A DNA stretch of 64,000 nucleotides from Bacteroidales bacterium UBA5833. GTDB taxonomy: Bacteria > Bacteroidota > Bacteroidia > Bacteroidales > Lentimicrobiaceae. The DNA lies in contig DJGZ01000039.1 of NCBI GenBank assembly GCA_002433025.1, positions 1 to 64,000 of the forward strand, in the 5' to 3' direction. Below are positions 34,359 through 43,302 of this stretch, piece by piece. The number at the start of each line of letters is the position of its first letter. Position 1 is the first letter of the stretch. The notes under the pieces were generated by a model, which was not told the origin of the DNA, did not search any database, and saw only the letters and a list, made by a program, of their open reading frames with translations. The position numbers were made by a program, and so were the translations under genes.

Positions 34359-35024
34359 TCAACCGGCATCGGATTCCACGGCTTTGTTCAGGAAAAGGTT
34401 CAGGTTTCTCATCGCGCGGAAAGCATTGGTGATCTTTCCGGCCATCCCGGGCGAAACTACATCCTGATCACTCAATGAATGACCACAAACATAGCTCTTA
34501 TACATCAGCAGGTCCATGTCAGGATAATCTGCCGGAAAGTCTCTGGGAGGCCGTTTCAGCCTGTCCTCTTCCGAAAGTTTCCCAAAAAACCGGTTAAAAT
34601 CCTTTTCTTCTATGATGGAACGAAATGCCGCCGGATTAAAATAAATCTCCTGCCGTATCTTCTTAAGCACTTCAGGGCCGGGCATATAAATACCTCCGCC
34701 AACAAATGACTTTCCCGGCTCAATGTGAAGGTAATAGCCGGAGCCGGCCGATTTGCGGCCTCCTTTTGCCATAAAGGCCCCGATGTTGGTCTTATAAGGC
34801 GATTTATCATGCGAAAAACGCACATCGCGATAAATCCGGAAAGTACAGTCTTTCGCCTGCAAACTGCCAAGGGAAGGGTCGAATCGCTGAATCTCCGCAA
34901 TAATTTCATTCACAAAGTTTTCAAAATCAGCTTTCACCTTACTATATAACGGCTTATTCATTTCAAACCATTCCCTGGTATTGTTTGAACTTAAATCCGT
35001 GAGGAAATCCAATATATGTTTCAT
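34359..35024 (-). CDS. DUF2461 domain protein
   Basis: A 221-residue soluble protein of the DUF2461/TIGR02453 family. It begins MKHILDFLTDLSSNNTREWF and contains the family signature D-V-R-F-(S/A)-x-D-K-(S/T)-P-Y-K at RDVRFSHDKSPYKTNIGAFM, followed by GYYLHIEPGKSFVGGGIYMP. Related proteins occur in bacteria and fungi without a known activity. It lies alone on the minus strand; the large hairpin at 34291-34333 is just downstream. Confidence 0.9.
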   Translation of the reverse strand: MKHILDFLTDLSSNNTREWFEMNKPLYSKVKADFENFVNEIIAEIQRFDPSLGSLQAKDCTFRIYRDVRFSHDKSPYKTNIGAFMAKGGRKSAGSGYYLHIEPGKSFVGGGIYMPGPEVLKKIRQEIYFNPAAFRSIIEEKDFNRFFGKLSEEDRLKRPPRDFPADYPDMDLLMYKSYVCGHSLSDQDVVSPGMAGKITNAFRAMRNLNLFLNKAVESDAG

Positions 35025-35274
35025 CCTGCTCTTGAATTTAGGAATATTAACATCATTCAGTCAGAAATGATCAACACTGAGTTTAAAAATCAATGACGAT
35101 CACCCTGAAAGCAAGAAAACCACTATATTTAACACCGGAAAACCGGACTGTTTATTTCAAAGTAAAACAGATTGGTTTTTCTGACCGGAATTATATTAAA
35201 CGCTGCTAATATCGGGGAAATTTACAAATAAGATAAAACCAACCGGTACACAAAGTTTTACACATCCCAATCAA

Positions 35275-36096
35275 ATGAAGTTCAGATTCATTATTATTTT
35301 ATCGGGCATCATGCTGATGCAGGGGACTGAGTCGATTGCCGGCGGCGAAAACAGGCCGGCCGGCGGCAGATCTGCAGCCCTGGGGACAGCATCTGTGGCA
35401 TTAAGTGATATCTGGTCGGCTTTCAACAATCAGGCGGGGCTTGCGCAGCTCAGCCATGCTTCGGCTGCCGTTTACTATGAAAACCGGTTTCTGCTTAAAG
35501 AACTTGGCTATAAAGCCGGCGCTTTTGCACTCCCTGTTAAGGCGGGGACTGTCGGATTAAGTTTCGCTCATTTCGGATATTCGGCATACAACGAAAGTAA
35601 AATCGGCCTCGCTTTCGCGAAAGCATTCGGGAAACACATAGCCTTCGGACTTCAGCTGGATTACAATATGGCTCGGCTGGCAGAGAGTTACGGTAACCGG
35701 AACTTCATCACCTTCGAAGCAGGCCTGCTTGCAAACATCACTCCGCAACTGGCCATAGGAGCACACATTTACAATCCTGTGAGTGCAAAACTATCTGAAT
35801 ATAATGACGAAAGGGCACCCGTAATTTTCAGGCTGGGTGCCGCCTATGAAATTACCCCAAAATTCCTGCTGACAGCAGAAACGGAAAAAGACATCAACCA
35901 CGAAGCCAATATCAAAGCGGGAATTGAGTATAAACTCATCCCCATGCTGCACCTCAGGGGAGGCATTTCAACCAACCCTGCTTCCAATGCTTTCGGGGTT
36001 GGTATTTTTGCCGGCGATTTCGTTATCGATATCAGCTCCTCCTACCATTATGTGCTTGGATTCTCTCCTCAGGCATCCATAACCTATAAGTTCTGA
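35275..36096 (+). CDS. PorV/PorQ-like outer-membrane barrel protein
   Basis: A 273-residue exported protein with signal peptide (1-23) and a beta-barrel pattern ending in ITYKF. The start of the mature part, RPAGGRSAALGTASVALSDI followed by WSAFNNQAGLAQL, is the PorV/PorQ (FadL-related) signature of proteins in this phylum, some of which assist type IX secretion or carry surface proteins. It is much shorter than PorV (about 390 residues). It ends 4 nt before the helix-hairpin-helix barrel gene, a spacing that suggests a functional pair. Confidence 0.8.
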   Translation: MKFRFIIILSGIMLMQGTESIAGGENRPAGGRSAALGTASVALSDIWSAFNNQAGLAQLSHASAAVYYENRFLLKELGYKAGAFALPVKAGTVGLSFAHFGYSAYNESKIGLAFAKAFGKHIAFGLQLDYNMARLAESYGNRNFITFEAGLLANITPQLAIGAHIYNPVSAKLSEYNDERAPVIFRLGAAYEITPKFLLTAETEKDINHEANIKAGIEYKLIPMLHLRGGISTNPASNAFGVGIFAGDFVIDISSSYHYVLGFSPQASITYKF

Positions 36097-36100
36097 CAGC

Positions 36101-38212
36101 ATGAAGTCTCTGATCCGCCCGGCACTGCTTCAGGTTGCTATTTTACTGATCACTGCCTGCACGCTTTTGGGGCAGGAACCTGTGAAACCGGAATCTGTCA
36201 ACACCACACAACTGGATGATAAGATTGAACAACTTTCGGGGCAAACCGACACAGAACTCGACTATTCGGAAATGGTTGATGAATTGCTTCAATACATACA
36301 TCAGCCGGTCAATGTCAACAAGGCATCGGAAAGGGAGCTCCGGCAACTACAGCTTAACGACCTGCAGATAAGCAACCTTACCAATTATATTCAGAAATTC
36401 GGAGAGCTGACAAGCATTTATGAATTAAACCTGATCGAAGGATTTGATTCCGTGCTGGTTTCATCGCTTGCACCGTTTATTACCTTCAGGTTGCAAACGC
36501 CGGGCGCAAAACCTACCCTTTCAAACCTTGCCAGATATGGCCGGCACCAGATACTGATGCGCTATCAGCAGGTGCTTGAAGAGCAGTCGGGCTATGCGCC
36601 CATCTCCGACTCAGCTTTGCAACTGAAACCCAATTCGCGCTATCTCGGAGGCCCTGAAAAACTATACCTGAGATATGGATACAGTTTCTACAACAAAATC
36701 AGGTTCGGCATTACCATGGAGAAAGATCCCGGAGAACCTTTCTGGCCTTCAGCCGACAGTCTGAAAAAGGGATTTGACTTCTACTCGGCGCATTTCTTTT
36801 ATTCGGGAGATAAATTTTTAAAATACCTGGCAGTTGGTGATTATCATCTCGCTTTCGGGCAGGGATTAACCATGTACAGCAGCCTGGCTTTCGGCAAATC
36901 CGCCGGGGCCATCACTACCCGCCGCATTGCGCAGCAGGTAAGGCCTAATACCGGAGCAAATGAAAACCTCTTTATGCGGGGGGCTGCAGCTACCATTACA
37001 CCGCTGAAAAATACAGACTTAACTGTTTTTTACTCCGACAAGAAAGTGGACGCCGGGATAGGCGCCACCGACTCACTCACGGCTGAAACTTTATTCATCA
37101 GCTCATTACAGGAAACCGGCTACCACCGCACCCCGAATGAGCTGAGGGGTAAAAACGCCATTCAGCAAACCGTTTACGGGGGAAACCTGCAGACCCGGAT
37201 TAAAATGTTCCGCCTGGGGGCGACTGCCTATCATACTGAATTGGGTGTTGATCTGGAGCGTAGAGAAGCTTTGTATAATAAATTCGATTTCAGTGGTAAA
37301 ACACTGAATAATTTTGGTTTTGATTTTGCCGCCATCCTGCGTTCACTGACCCTTTTCGGTGAGGTTTCGGGGAGTGATAACGGCGGGAAGGCAATGCTGG
37401 TCGGGGCGACTGCCACTCCTGATCCGCACCTGGCCATTTCGGCAATCTACAGAAATTACGGCAAGGACTACCAGAGTTTTTTCAGCAACGCTTTTGCGGA
37501 AGGAAGCCGGAATGCAAATGAGAAAGGGCTCTACCTTGGACTATTTGCCCAGCTGCACCGCAGGTGGAGCCTTTCGGCTTATGCCGATCACTTCCGTTTT
37601 GGCTGGCTGCGTTACCGGGTTGACGCCCCTTCGCGCGGCAGCGAATACCTTGCCCAGCTCACCTACAATCCTGCCCGATACGCTGAAATCTACTTCAGGT
37701 ACCGTTATCAGCAAAAGCAGATCAATCCTTCAGGCGGAACCGGATACACGGATTATCCCGAGGCTGAAACACGGGAAAATTTCCGGCTGCATTTCAGCCT
37801 GAAAGCCACCCGGGCCATCACCCTCAAAAGCAGGATAGAAACCACTTGTTGGCATATGCCCGGCTTCGGCCGCAAAAAAGGATACCTGGTCTATCAGGAC
37901 TTTATATACAACGAGCCTGAGAAACCCTGGCTGCTGAATGCGCGTTTTGCACTTTTCGATACCGACACCTATAACGAACGCCTCTATGCCTACGAAAGCG
38001 ATGTGCTGTATGCGTTCTCCATCCCCGCCTATTATTACAAAGGAAGCCGGTTCTACCTGATGGGCAAATACAGTTTCGGCCGCAGGCTCGATCTGTGGGT
38101 AAGATATTCACTGACTTACTATGCCAATAAAACCACCATAGGTTCCGGATTGGACCAGATCAATGGAAACAACAAATCTGATATCAAGGTCCAGATCCGT
38201 TTGCGGTTATAG
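36101..38212 (+). CDS. Helix-hairpin-helix outer-membrane beta-barrel protein
   Basis: A 703-residue exported protein. The signal peptide covers 1-24; a Cys at residue 20 (ITAC) leaves lipidation possible. Residues 69-110 hold a ComEA-type helix-hairpin-helix unit (VNVNKASERELRQLQLNDLQ, then YIQKFGELTSIYEL) and 112-127 the second unit (IEGFDSVLVSSLAPFI). The hairpin glycines of the GIG loop are replaced (QLN, EGF), so DNA binding is uncertain. From about 150 to the end is a large beta-barrel with many aromatic strands, ending QIRLRL. It follows the PorV-like gene by 4 nt. Similar two-gene units are, as I recall, widespread in Bacteroidota and uncharacterised. Confidence 0.82.
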   Translation: MKSLIRPALLQVAILLITACTLLGQEPVKPESVNTTQLDDKIEQLSGQTDTELDYSEMVDELLQYIHQPVNVNKASERELRQLQLNDLQISNLTNYIQKFGELTSIYELNLIEGFDSVLVSSLAPFITFRLQTPGAKPTLSNLARYGRHQILMRYQQVLEEQSGYAPISDSALQLKPNSRYLGGPEKLYLRYGYSFYNKIRFGITMEKDPGEPFWPSADSLKKGFDFYSAHFFYSGDKFLKYLAVGDYHLAFGQGLTMYSSLAFGKSAGAITTRRIAQQVRPNTGANENLFMRGAAATITPLKNTDLTVFYSDKKVDAGIGATDSLTAETLFISSLQETGYHRTPNELRGKNAIQQTVYGGNLQTRIKMFRLGATAYHTELGVDLERREALYNKFDFSGKTLNNFGFDFAAILRSLTLFGEVSGSDNGGKAMLVGATATPDPHLAISAIYRNYGKDYQSFFSNAFAEGSRNANEKGLYLGLFAQLHRRWSLSAYADHFRFGWLRYRVDAPSRGSEYLAQLTYNPARYAEIYFRYRYQQKQINPSGGTGYTDYPEAETRENFRLHFSLKATRAITLKSRIETTCWHMPGFGRKKGYLVYQDFIYNEPEKPWLLNARFALFDTDTYNERLYAYESDVLYAFSIPAYYYKGSRFYLMGKYSFGRRLDLWVRYSLTYYANKTTIGSGLDQINGNNKSDIKVQIRLRL

Positions 38213-38246
38213 CCCGGGAAGTAGTTTCAACGACTTATCAACAGAT

Positions 38247-38276
38247 TTTGCAAACCCGGATTTTTGGTTATTTTTG
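38247..38276 (+). promoter_or_regulatory. Bacteroidota promoter of the POT transporter gene
   Basis: TTTG at 38247-38250 (-33) and TATTTTTG at 38269-38276 (-7), 18-nt spacer. It places the transcript start near 38283 and supports the ATG at 38327 over the frame opening at 38264. Confidence 0.7.
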
Positions 38277-38326
38277 CTCCGGGAATTTTCAGAAAACAAC
38301 TTTCAATAATCCTTAAAACCCAATTT

Positions 38327-39865
38327 ATGTTTAAGAATCATCCAAAAGGGCTGCTCGCGGCGGCACTTGCAAACATGGGAGAGCGCTTTGGTTTCTACAC
38401 CATGATGGCCATCCTGGTACTCTTTCTGCAGGCAAAATTCGGATTATCGGGTACAAATGCCGGATTGATCTATTCAATCTTCTATTTCTCGATTTACATC
38501 CTGGCATTTGTCGGAGGTCTGATCGCTGATAAGACGAGGAATTACAAGCGTACCATTCTTATCGGTCTGATTGTAATGGCTGTTGGTTACTTTATGCTGG
38601 CATTCCCGACACCTACCCCTGTTCCCAACAAAATTCTCTTCCTGGTGATTTCATGCTTCGGATTGTTTACCATTGCTTTTGGTAACGGTCTGTTTAAAGG
38701 AAACCTCCAGGCGCTGGTCGGTCAGATGTATGACAATCCGGCATACGGAAAAATGAGGGATTCAGGTTTCTCCTTGTTCTACATGTTTATCAATGTTGGC
38801 GCTTTGTTTGCACCGCTGGTAGCCGTAGGAATGCGCAACTGGTGGCTTGCCCGCAACAGTTTCGAATACAATGCAAGTTTGCCCGAACTGTGTCATGGCT
38901 ATCTTGAAGGCACCCTAACCCCGGAAGCACAGGAAAGGCTTACCACCCTGGCATCCCGGGTCAGCCTGAACGGACCTGTGACCGACCTCGGCGCATTTGT
39001 AAACAATTACCTGAATGTGTTTACCACAGGTTTCCACTATGCATTCGGCATTGCCATTATTGCCATGGCGATTTCACTGACCATCTATCTCGTTAATAAA
39101 AACAGATTCCCGAATCCTGCAAGCAAAGCTAAGAGCGGCTCCCATCCATCTGCAGATGAGATCCACATGGATGCCAAAGAAGTTAAACAGCGCCTGTATG
39201 CACTTTTCGCCGTATTCGGTGTTGTAATTTTCTTCTGGTTCTCTTTCCATCAGAACGGACTCACCCTTACTTTCTTTGCGAAGGATTATACCGACCTCAG
39301 CGGGATCGTGATCAATCTTGGCCTGGTCACCATACAGGGTGCAGAAATTTTCCAGTCAATCAACCCCATCTTCATTGTACTGCTCACGCCCATCATCATG
39401 GCCGTTTTCGGATGGCTGCGCGCACGCGGCAAAGAGCCTTCAACCCCGAAGAAAATTGCCATCGGTATGTTCATTGCAGCCCTGGCTTATGTTGTTATGG
39501 CCGTTGGTTCACTCGGCCTGCCGCTTAAGACTGAAGTGGATGCCATGGGCGGGCTCACCGACGCTCAGCGCGTAACGCCAATGCTCCTGATCGGGACTTA
39601 CTTTATCCTTACGGTTGCCGAACTCTTTATCAGCCCGCTGGGAATTTCCTTTGTTTCAAAGGTTGCCCCTCCGCAGTTTCAGGGTATTATGCAGGGGGGC
39701 TGGCTCGGTGCTACCGCCATCGGCAATCAGCTGCTCTTCATCGGCGCCATCTTCTACGGAAGTGTGCCCATGTGGCTCACCTGGACTGTTTTTGTGATTG
39801 CCTGTCTCATCTCCATGTTCACCATGCTGTTTATGCTCAGATGGCTCGAAAGGGTTGCAAAATAA
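38327..39865 (+). CDS. POT/PTR-family proton-coupled peptide transporter
   Basis: A 512-residue major-facilitator protein with 12 or more membrane helices. The N-terminus MFKNHPKGLLAAALANMGER and the following FGFYTMM match the proton-binding E-R-x-G-x-Y-T-M motif of helix 1 in peptide transporters, and the segment FSLFYMFINVGALFAP is the PTR2 signature region. It has a cytoplasmic loop near residues 265-290 rich in charged residues. It should import di- and tripeptides with protons. A promoter at 38247-38276 and a terminator at 39887-39914 make it a single-gene unit. Confidence 0.92.
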   Translation: MFKNHPKGLLAAALANMGERFGFYTMMAILVLFLQAKFGLSGTNAGLIYSIFYFSIYILAFVGGLIADKTRNYKRTILIGLIVMAVGYFMLAFPTPTPVPNKILFLVISCFGLFTIAFGNGLFKGNLQALVGQMYDNPAYGKMRDSGFSLFYMFINVGALFAPLVAVGMRNWWLARNSFEYNASLPELCHGYLEGTLTPEAQERLTTLASRVSLNGPVTDLGAFVNNYLNVFTTGFHYAFGIAIIAMAISLTIYLVNKNRFPNPASKAKSGSHPSADEIHMDAKEVKQRLYALFAVFGVVIFFWFSFHQNGLTLTFFAKDYTDLSGIVINLGLVTIQGAEIFQSINPIFIVLLTPIIMAVFGWLRARGKEPSTPKKIAIGMFIAALAYVVMAVGSLGLPLKTEVDAMGGLTDAQRVTPMLLIGTYFILTVAELFISPLGISFVSKVAPPQFQGIMQGGWLGATAIGNQLLFIGAIFYGSVPMWLTWTVFVIACLISMFTMLFMLRWLERVAK

Positions 39866-39886
39866 AGACCTGATTGTAAGAAACGG

Positions 39887-39920
39887 TTAAGGCTGTCTGT
39901 AAAGGCAGCCTTAATTTTTT
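39887..39920 (+). terminator. Rho-independent terminator of the POT transporter gene
   Basis: Perfect 9-bp stem (39887-39895 with 39906-39914), 10-nt loop, then a T run; 22 nt beyond the stop codon. Confidence 0.85.
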
Positions 39921-39967
39921 TCAGGATATTGATGTATTTTTACCGGATTATCTCCAGCAGACAGCCC

Positions 39968-40906
39968 ATGAACTTTCCCAGCAACAAACGTTACAACAGT
40001 TACAACGAATACTTTAAGAGCACCTTCGGGAGCAGGGTGCAGAAAGTATCCATTGATGCCGGTTTCACCTGCCCCAACCGCGACGGTACCGCTGGTTCCG
40101 GAGGCTGTACCTATTGCAACAACGACGCTTTCAACCCTTCGTACTGCACTCCTTCTAAAAGCATCACCCAACAAATTGAGGAGGGCATCGCATTTCACAA
40201 AGTGAGATACCGCAGGGCGATGAAATACCTGGCATATTTTCAGACGTATTCAAATACCTATGCCCCCCTTGACCAACTGAAAGAAATTTATTCTGAAGCC
40301 TTACAGCATCCTGATGTGGTTGGACTGGTAATCGGAACCCGCACCGATTGCATGGATGATGAAAAACTGGAATATTTCAGCCGGCTTTCAGAGAATTATT
40401 ATGTGATGATTGAGTATGGACTGGAAACGACCAAAGAGCAAACCCTGATTGACATCAACCGTGGTCATACCATGGCCCAGGCCGGAACAATGATCAGGAA
40501 AACGGCGGATGACGGAATCAAAACCGGCATCCACCTGATTTTCGGGCTTCCGGGCGAGACCAGGCAGGATATGCTCGGCAGGGCCGGCATCATCTCCGCG
40601 CTTCCGCTGACAACCGTAAAGTTTCATCAGCTTCAGATTGTAAAAGGCACGAAAATGGCCATGCAGTACCGCGAACAGCCCGGAATGTTCTCCCTTTTCA
40701 GCCTGGAAGAATACATCAGCTTTATTGTATCGTTTATCGAACAACTTAATCCATCATTTGTAATTGAACGCTTTACCGGAGAGGTACCGCCCCGTTATCT
40801 GGAAAGCCAGCCCTGGAGCAACCTCCGCGCCGACCAGGTAGCCGTGATGATTGAAGAAGAACTGCAAAAAAGGGACACCTGGCAGGGACGGTTCTGGAAT
40901 GGGTAA
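39968..40906 (+). CDS. YhcC/TIGR01212-type radical SAM protein
   Basis: A 312-residue radical SAM enzyme. The cluster motif is CPNRDGTAGSGGCTYC near residue 35, with the spacing C-x12-C-x2-C that is typical of YhcC (TIGR01212). Further family motifs are the GLETTKEQTLIDINRGHT and HLIFGLPGETRQDM segments. Its reaction is not established. The ATG at 39968 is preferred over 39929/39932, because a near-consensus -7 (TATTTTTA, one mismatch) lies at 39935-39942. Upstream is the POT terminator. Confidence 0.9.
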   Translation: MNFPSNKRYNSYNEYFKSTFGSRVQKVSIDAGFTCPNRDGTAGSGGCTYCNNDAFNPSYCTPSKSITQQIEEGIAFHKVRYRRAMKYLAYFQTYSNTYAPLDQLKEIYSEALQHPDVVGLVIGTRTDCMDDEKLEYFSRLSENYYVMIEYGLETTKEQTLIDINRGHTMAQAGTMIRKTADDGIKTGIHLIFGLPGETRQDMLGRAGIISALPLTTVKFHQLQIVKGTKMAMQYREQPGMFSLFSLEEYISFIVSFIEQLNPSFVIERFTGEVPPRYLESQPWSNLRADQVAVMIEEELQKRDTWQGRFWNG

Positions 40907-40958
40907 ACTCTGGAAAACGGTCTTTATATTTGCAACCAAGGCTTATAAAAACCTGACC

Positions 40959-41483
40959 TTACATTTCCGCAAAGGGATATTTCAGTTTTTCAATCCCCAG
41001 GCGGGAATGACTGTTCTGGGCGTAATATATCCTCACTTCATCGCCCACATTCACTTCTTCAAATAGCTCCCGGCTGACTTCATATCTTGTACTATTAAGG
41101 ATAAGATAGAAGCAACTGCTGTCCCGCATTTCCTGACCCCACAATTTCGGAAATAAATTACCCAGAACCGGAATATGCATGGCACCACTACCGGCTTCAT
41201 ACGAGACATTACTCTCTTTAGCCTGAACTTTTGCTTTTTTCCAGACCTTTATACCTTCCCTCAAATCCAGATTCACCTTATGGCTTATTTTGAAGTGGAT
41301 CAGCAGACAAAGCATCAAAACTGCAGCATTGATAAAAATCACAGTTATCACATCCGGAACGATTTTCACAATGAAATTAATGGCATTTAACAAAACCGCC
41401 AATGCCAGAAGCAATGCCGGAAAGAGATAGCCAAATCGCCGTTCATATCTGAGTGCGGCGATATCCTCAGGAGTCAGCTTCAT
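40959..41483 (-). CDS. Uncharacterised membrane protein of the SPFH operon
   Basis: A 174-residue protein with two membrane helices (about 18-38 and 45-64) connected by a very short loop, and a C-terminal soluble domain of about 100 residues beginning after a charged linker (KVWKKAKVQAKES). The soluble part, with VGDEVRIYYAQNSHSRLGIE near the end, looks like a small beta domain. I do not recognise the family. It is the last of four minus-strand genes following the SPFH gene, 63 nt after the ribbon-helix-helix gene. Confidence 0.75.
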   Translation of the reverse strand: MKLTPEDIAALRYERRFGYLFPALLLALAVLLNAINFIVKIVPDVITVIFINAAVLMLCLLIHFKISHKVNLDLREGIKVWKKAKVQAKESNVSYEAGSGAMHIPVLGNLFPKLWGQEMRDSSCFYLILNSTRYEVSRELFEEVNVGDEVRIYYAQNSHSRLGIEKLKYPFAEM

Positions 41484-41546
41484 GAAATTTTATGTTTTGA
41501 TGAAAATGAACAAAATCATATCAGTAGAGAGGTTCTGTTGCCAGGC

Positions 41547-41735
41547 TTAATGAGATCGCTCAGCCTGCTCATCAGAATCTCTTGTCGCTTTCAACCGTTT
41601 GGCATCTTTCAGTGCACGGCTGATGATCCACTCAATCTGTCCGTTGGTGCTTCTGAATTCGTCTGCAGCCCATTTTTCAAGAGCTTCCATCAATTCAGCA
41701 TCTATCCGTAAAGCAAAGGATTTCTTCTGCCCCAT
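41547..41735 (-). CDS. Arc-type ribbon-helix-helix protein
   Basis: A 62-residue protein: a basic N-terminal strand KKSFALRIDAELMEALEKWA, then helix, turn (NGQIEW) and helix, which is the ribbon-helix-helix fold of Arc/MetJ repressors, where the strand pair contacts the DNA major groove. The C-terminus is charged. It is in the middle of the SPFH operon, 40 nt after the 164-residue gene. It could regulate the operon, but no operator palindrome was found. No toxin partner is evident, so an antitoxin role is unlikely. Confidence 0.78.
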   Translation of the reverse strand: MGQKKSFALRIDAELMEALEKWAADEFRSTNGQIEWIISRALKDAKRLKATRDSDEQAERSH

Positions 41736-41775
41736 TGTATCTTCTTTCTTTTTTTCCTTTCCTGCGTTTTATCCG

Positions 41776-42270
41776 CTAAAGCCTGTGACCCCGGCGGTGC
41801 TGACGCATAATATAACGCGACAGGTATGTTTGTAAAACCACCAGCAACAGCCAGTCTTCGCGCCGTTTAAGGCTATCGCTGATCTCAAGGTTGAAATCAT
41901 ATTTAAACCCTTTCCACAAAAATTTTGTCCTCAATACCGCCATTTCCCTTTTATCATGGTCCATCAGCACATACCGGTAATCGAAAAACCCTTTGGGTTG
42001 AAAAATATAAGATTGCCTGTGCCCCTGACGAATCACATCGATCAGGGTTTTCCCTGTCCACTTTCTGCGGAAGGCAATATCAGCATTCCCGTTACGGAGA
42101 ATTTCAAATTTACTTCTCCAGATATCAAGCGGCCTGATTTCATATTCATCTCCGCCAGAAAGGCGGATGGTCGCCTGGTACGACATCCGTTTGAGATACG
42201 TCAGCGTAGCCAGGCGCTCATCTCCTTCATGAAAGGCTATATTTTTACTGTCAATAGTAATTGCTTTCAT
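41776..42270 (-). CDS. Uncharacterised LURP-one-like protein
   Basis: A 164-residue soluble protein with alternating beta strands and a final basic helix (LSRYIMRQHRRGHRL). The pattern of short strands each followed by a turn (KFEILRNGNADIAF, KGFFDYRYVLMDHDKREMA) resembles the Tubby-like LURP-one fold, which is a guess from pattern only. Function is unknown. It lies 29 nt after the SPFH gene and before the ribbon-helix-helix gene, so it probably works with the SPFH protein. Confidence 0.7.
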   Translation of the reverse strand: MKAITIDSKNIAFHEGDERLATLTYLKRMSYQATIRLSGGDEYEIRPLDIWRSKFEILRNGNADIAFRRKWTGKTLIDVIRQGHRQSYIFQPKGFFDYRYVLMDHDKREMAVLRTKFLWKGFKYDFNLEISDSLKRREDWLLLVVLQTYLSRYIMRQHRRGHRL

Positions 42271-42299
42271 CGCCTGCAGAATTAAAGCTTTTGAGCATT

Positions 42300-43172
42300 T
42301 TACTGGTGAAGCGTACCTGTATTGATCACCGGGCTGGCATCCTTATCGGAACAGAGTACGACCATCAGATTGCTCACCATGGCTGCTTTTTTCTCTTCGT
42401 CCAGATCAACAAGTTTCTTTTCCGAAAGCTGGGCCAGCGCCATTTCTACCATACTGACAGCACCTTCAACAATCTTAACGCGGGCGGCGATGATGGCAGA
42501 GGCCTGCTGGCGGCGCAACATGGCGCCGGCAATCTCCGAAGAATACGCCAGATAACTGATCCTGGCTTCAATAACATCTATTCCGGCGCGCTCCAGCCGT
42601 TCCGACAGCTCCTGTTCGAGCACATGGTTGACTTCCTCACCACCGGCCCTGAGCGTAATCTCCGACTGCTCATCGTCGAAATTGTCATACGGATAATGCC
42701 CGGCCAGTTTACGGATGGCCGCTTCGCTCTGGATTTCAACATAATGAATGTAATCGTCAACTTCAAAAGCCGCCTTGAAAGTGTCCTGCACCTTCCATAC
42801 CAACACAATACCGATCATAATCGGGTTTCCGATCTTATCGTTCACCTTGATGGGATCGCTGTTCAGGTTTCGTGCGCGGAGCGAAATTTTCTTTTTGGTG
42901 TAAAACGGGTTTACCCAGAAAAAACCGTTGTGCTTCACCGTACCGATATAATCACCGAACAACACCAGCACACTCGACTCGTTTGGATTGACAACCAGGA
43001 ATCCGGGCATGAGGAAAAAAGCGACAAGAAGTACAGCGCCTGAAACAATCATCAGCCATACAACCTCATTGTAGATGACCACATTATAGATAAATAATGC
43101 AATCATTGCCAGTATAACAACCAGCATCACATAACCCGACATGGGGCGGACAAATTTTTCTTTTGGCTCCAT
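42300..43172 (-). CDS. SPFH (band 7) domain membrane protein
   Basis: A 290-residue protein with two N-terminal hydrophobic helices (about 14-55), then an SPFH/band 7 domain (about 60-240) with the GFFWVNPFYTKKKISLRARN and DKIGNPIMIGIVLVWKVQD segments, and a helical tail carrying REV-type E-x-A-R-I and QQASAIIAARVKIVEGA heptads. Such proteins form ring-like membrane microdomains and scaffold proteases such as FtsH. It uses ATG at 43172; the TTG at 43196 is part of the promoter box. It is the first gene of a four-gene minus-strand unit and is divergent from yjjG. Confidence 0.88.
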   Translation of the reverse strand: MEPKEKFVRPMSGYVMLVVILAMIALFIYNVVIYNEVVWLMIVSGAVLLVAFFLMPGFLVVNPNESSVLVLFGDYIGTVKHNGFFWVNPFYTKKKISLRARNLNSDPIKVNDKIGNPIMIGIVLVWKVQDTFKAAFEVDDYIHYVEIQSEAAIRKLAGHYPYDNFDDEQSEITLRAGGEEVNHVLEQELSERLERAGIDVIEARISYLAYSSEIAGAMLRRQQASAIIAARVKIVEGAVSMVEMALAQLSEKKLVDLDEEKKAAMVSNLMVVLCSDKDASPVINTGTLHQ

Positions 43173-43193
43173 TTTGATATCATTTTGATATTG

Positions 43194-43225
43194 CAAATAT
43201 ACTATTGTAAAATTACCTTTGTCAA
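43194..43225 (-). promoter_or_regulatory. Bacteroidota promoter of the SPFH operon
   Basis: Minus-strand TTG (43223-43225) and TATATTTG (43194-43201), 21-nt spacer; 21 nt before the SPFH ATG. The in-frame TTG at 43196 is inside this element. Confidence 0.7.
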
Positions 43226-43269
43226 GATTTTCAGAATTTTTTTTTGAAAAGATTTTCCATTCAAACTTC

Positions 43270-43277
43270 TACTTTTG
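43270..43277 (+). promoter_or_regulatory. -7 promoter element of the YjjG-type gene
   Basis: TACTTTTG, a perfect TAnnTTTG, 25 nt before the GTG start at 43303; a possible -33 TTTG lies at 43243-43246 with a long 23-nt spacer. Confidence 0.5.
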
Positions 43278-43302
43278 TTCCTGCTTTCAAATACACTGTT
43301 TT

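Noticed and set aside
41547..41735. Ribbon-helix-helix protein as an antitoxin
   Set aside because: Neither neighbour looks like a toxin; it is embedded in the SPFH operon, so a transcriptional role is more likely.
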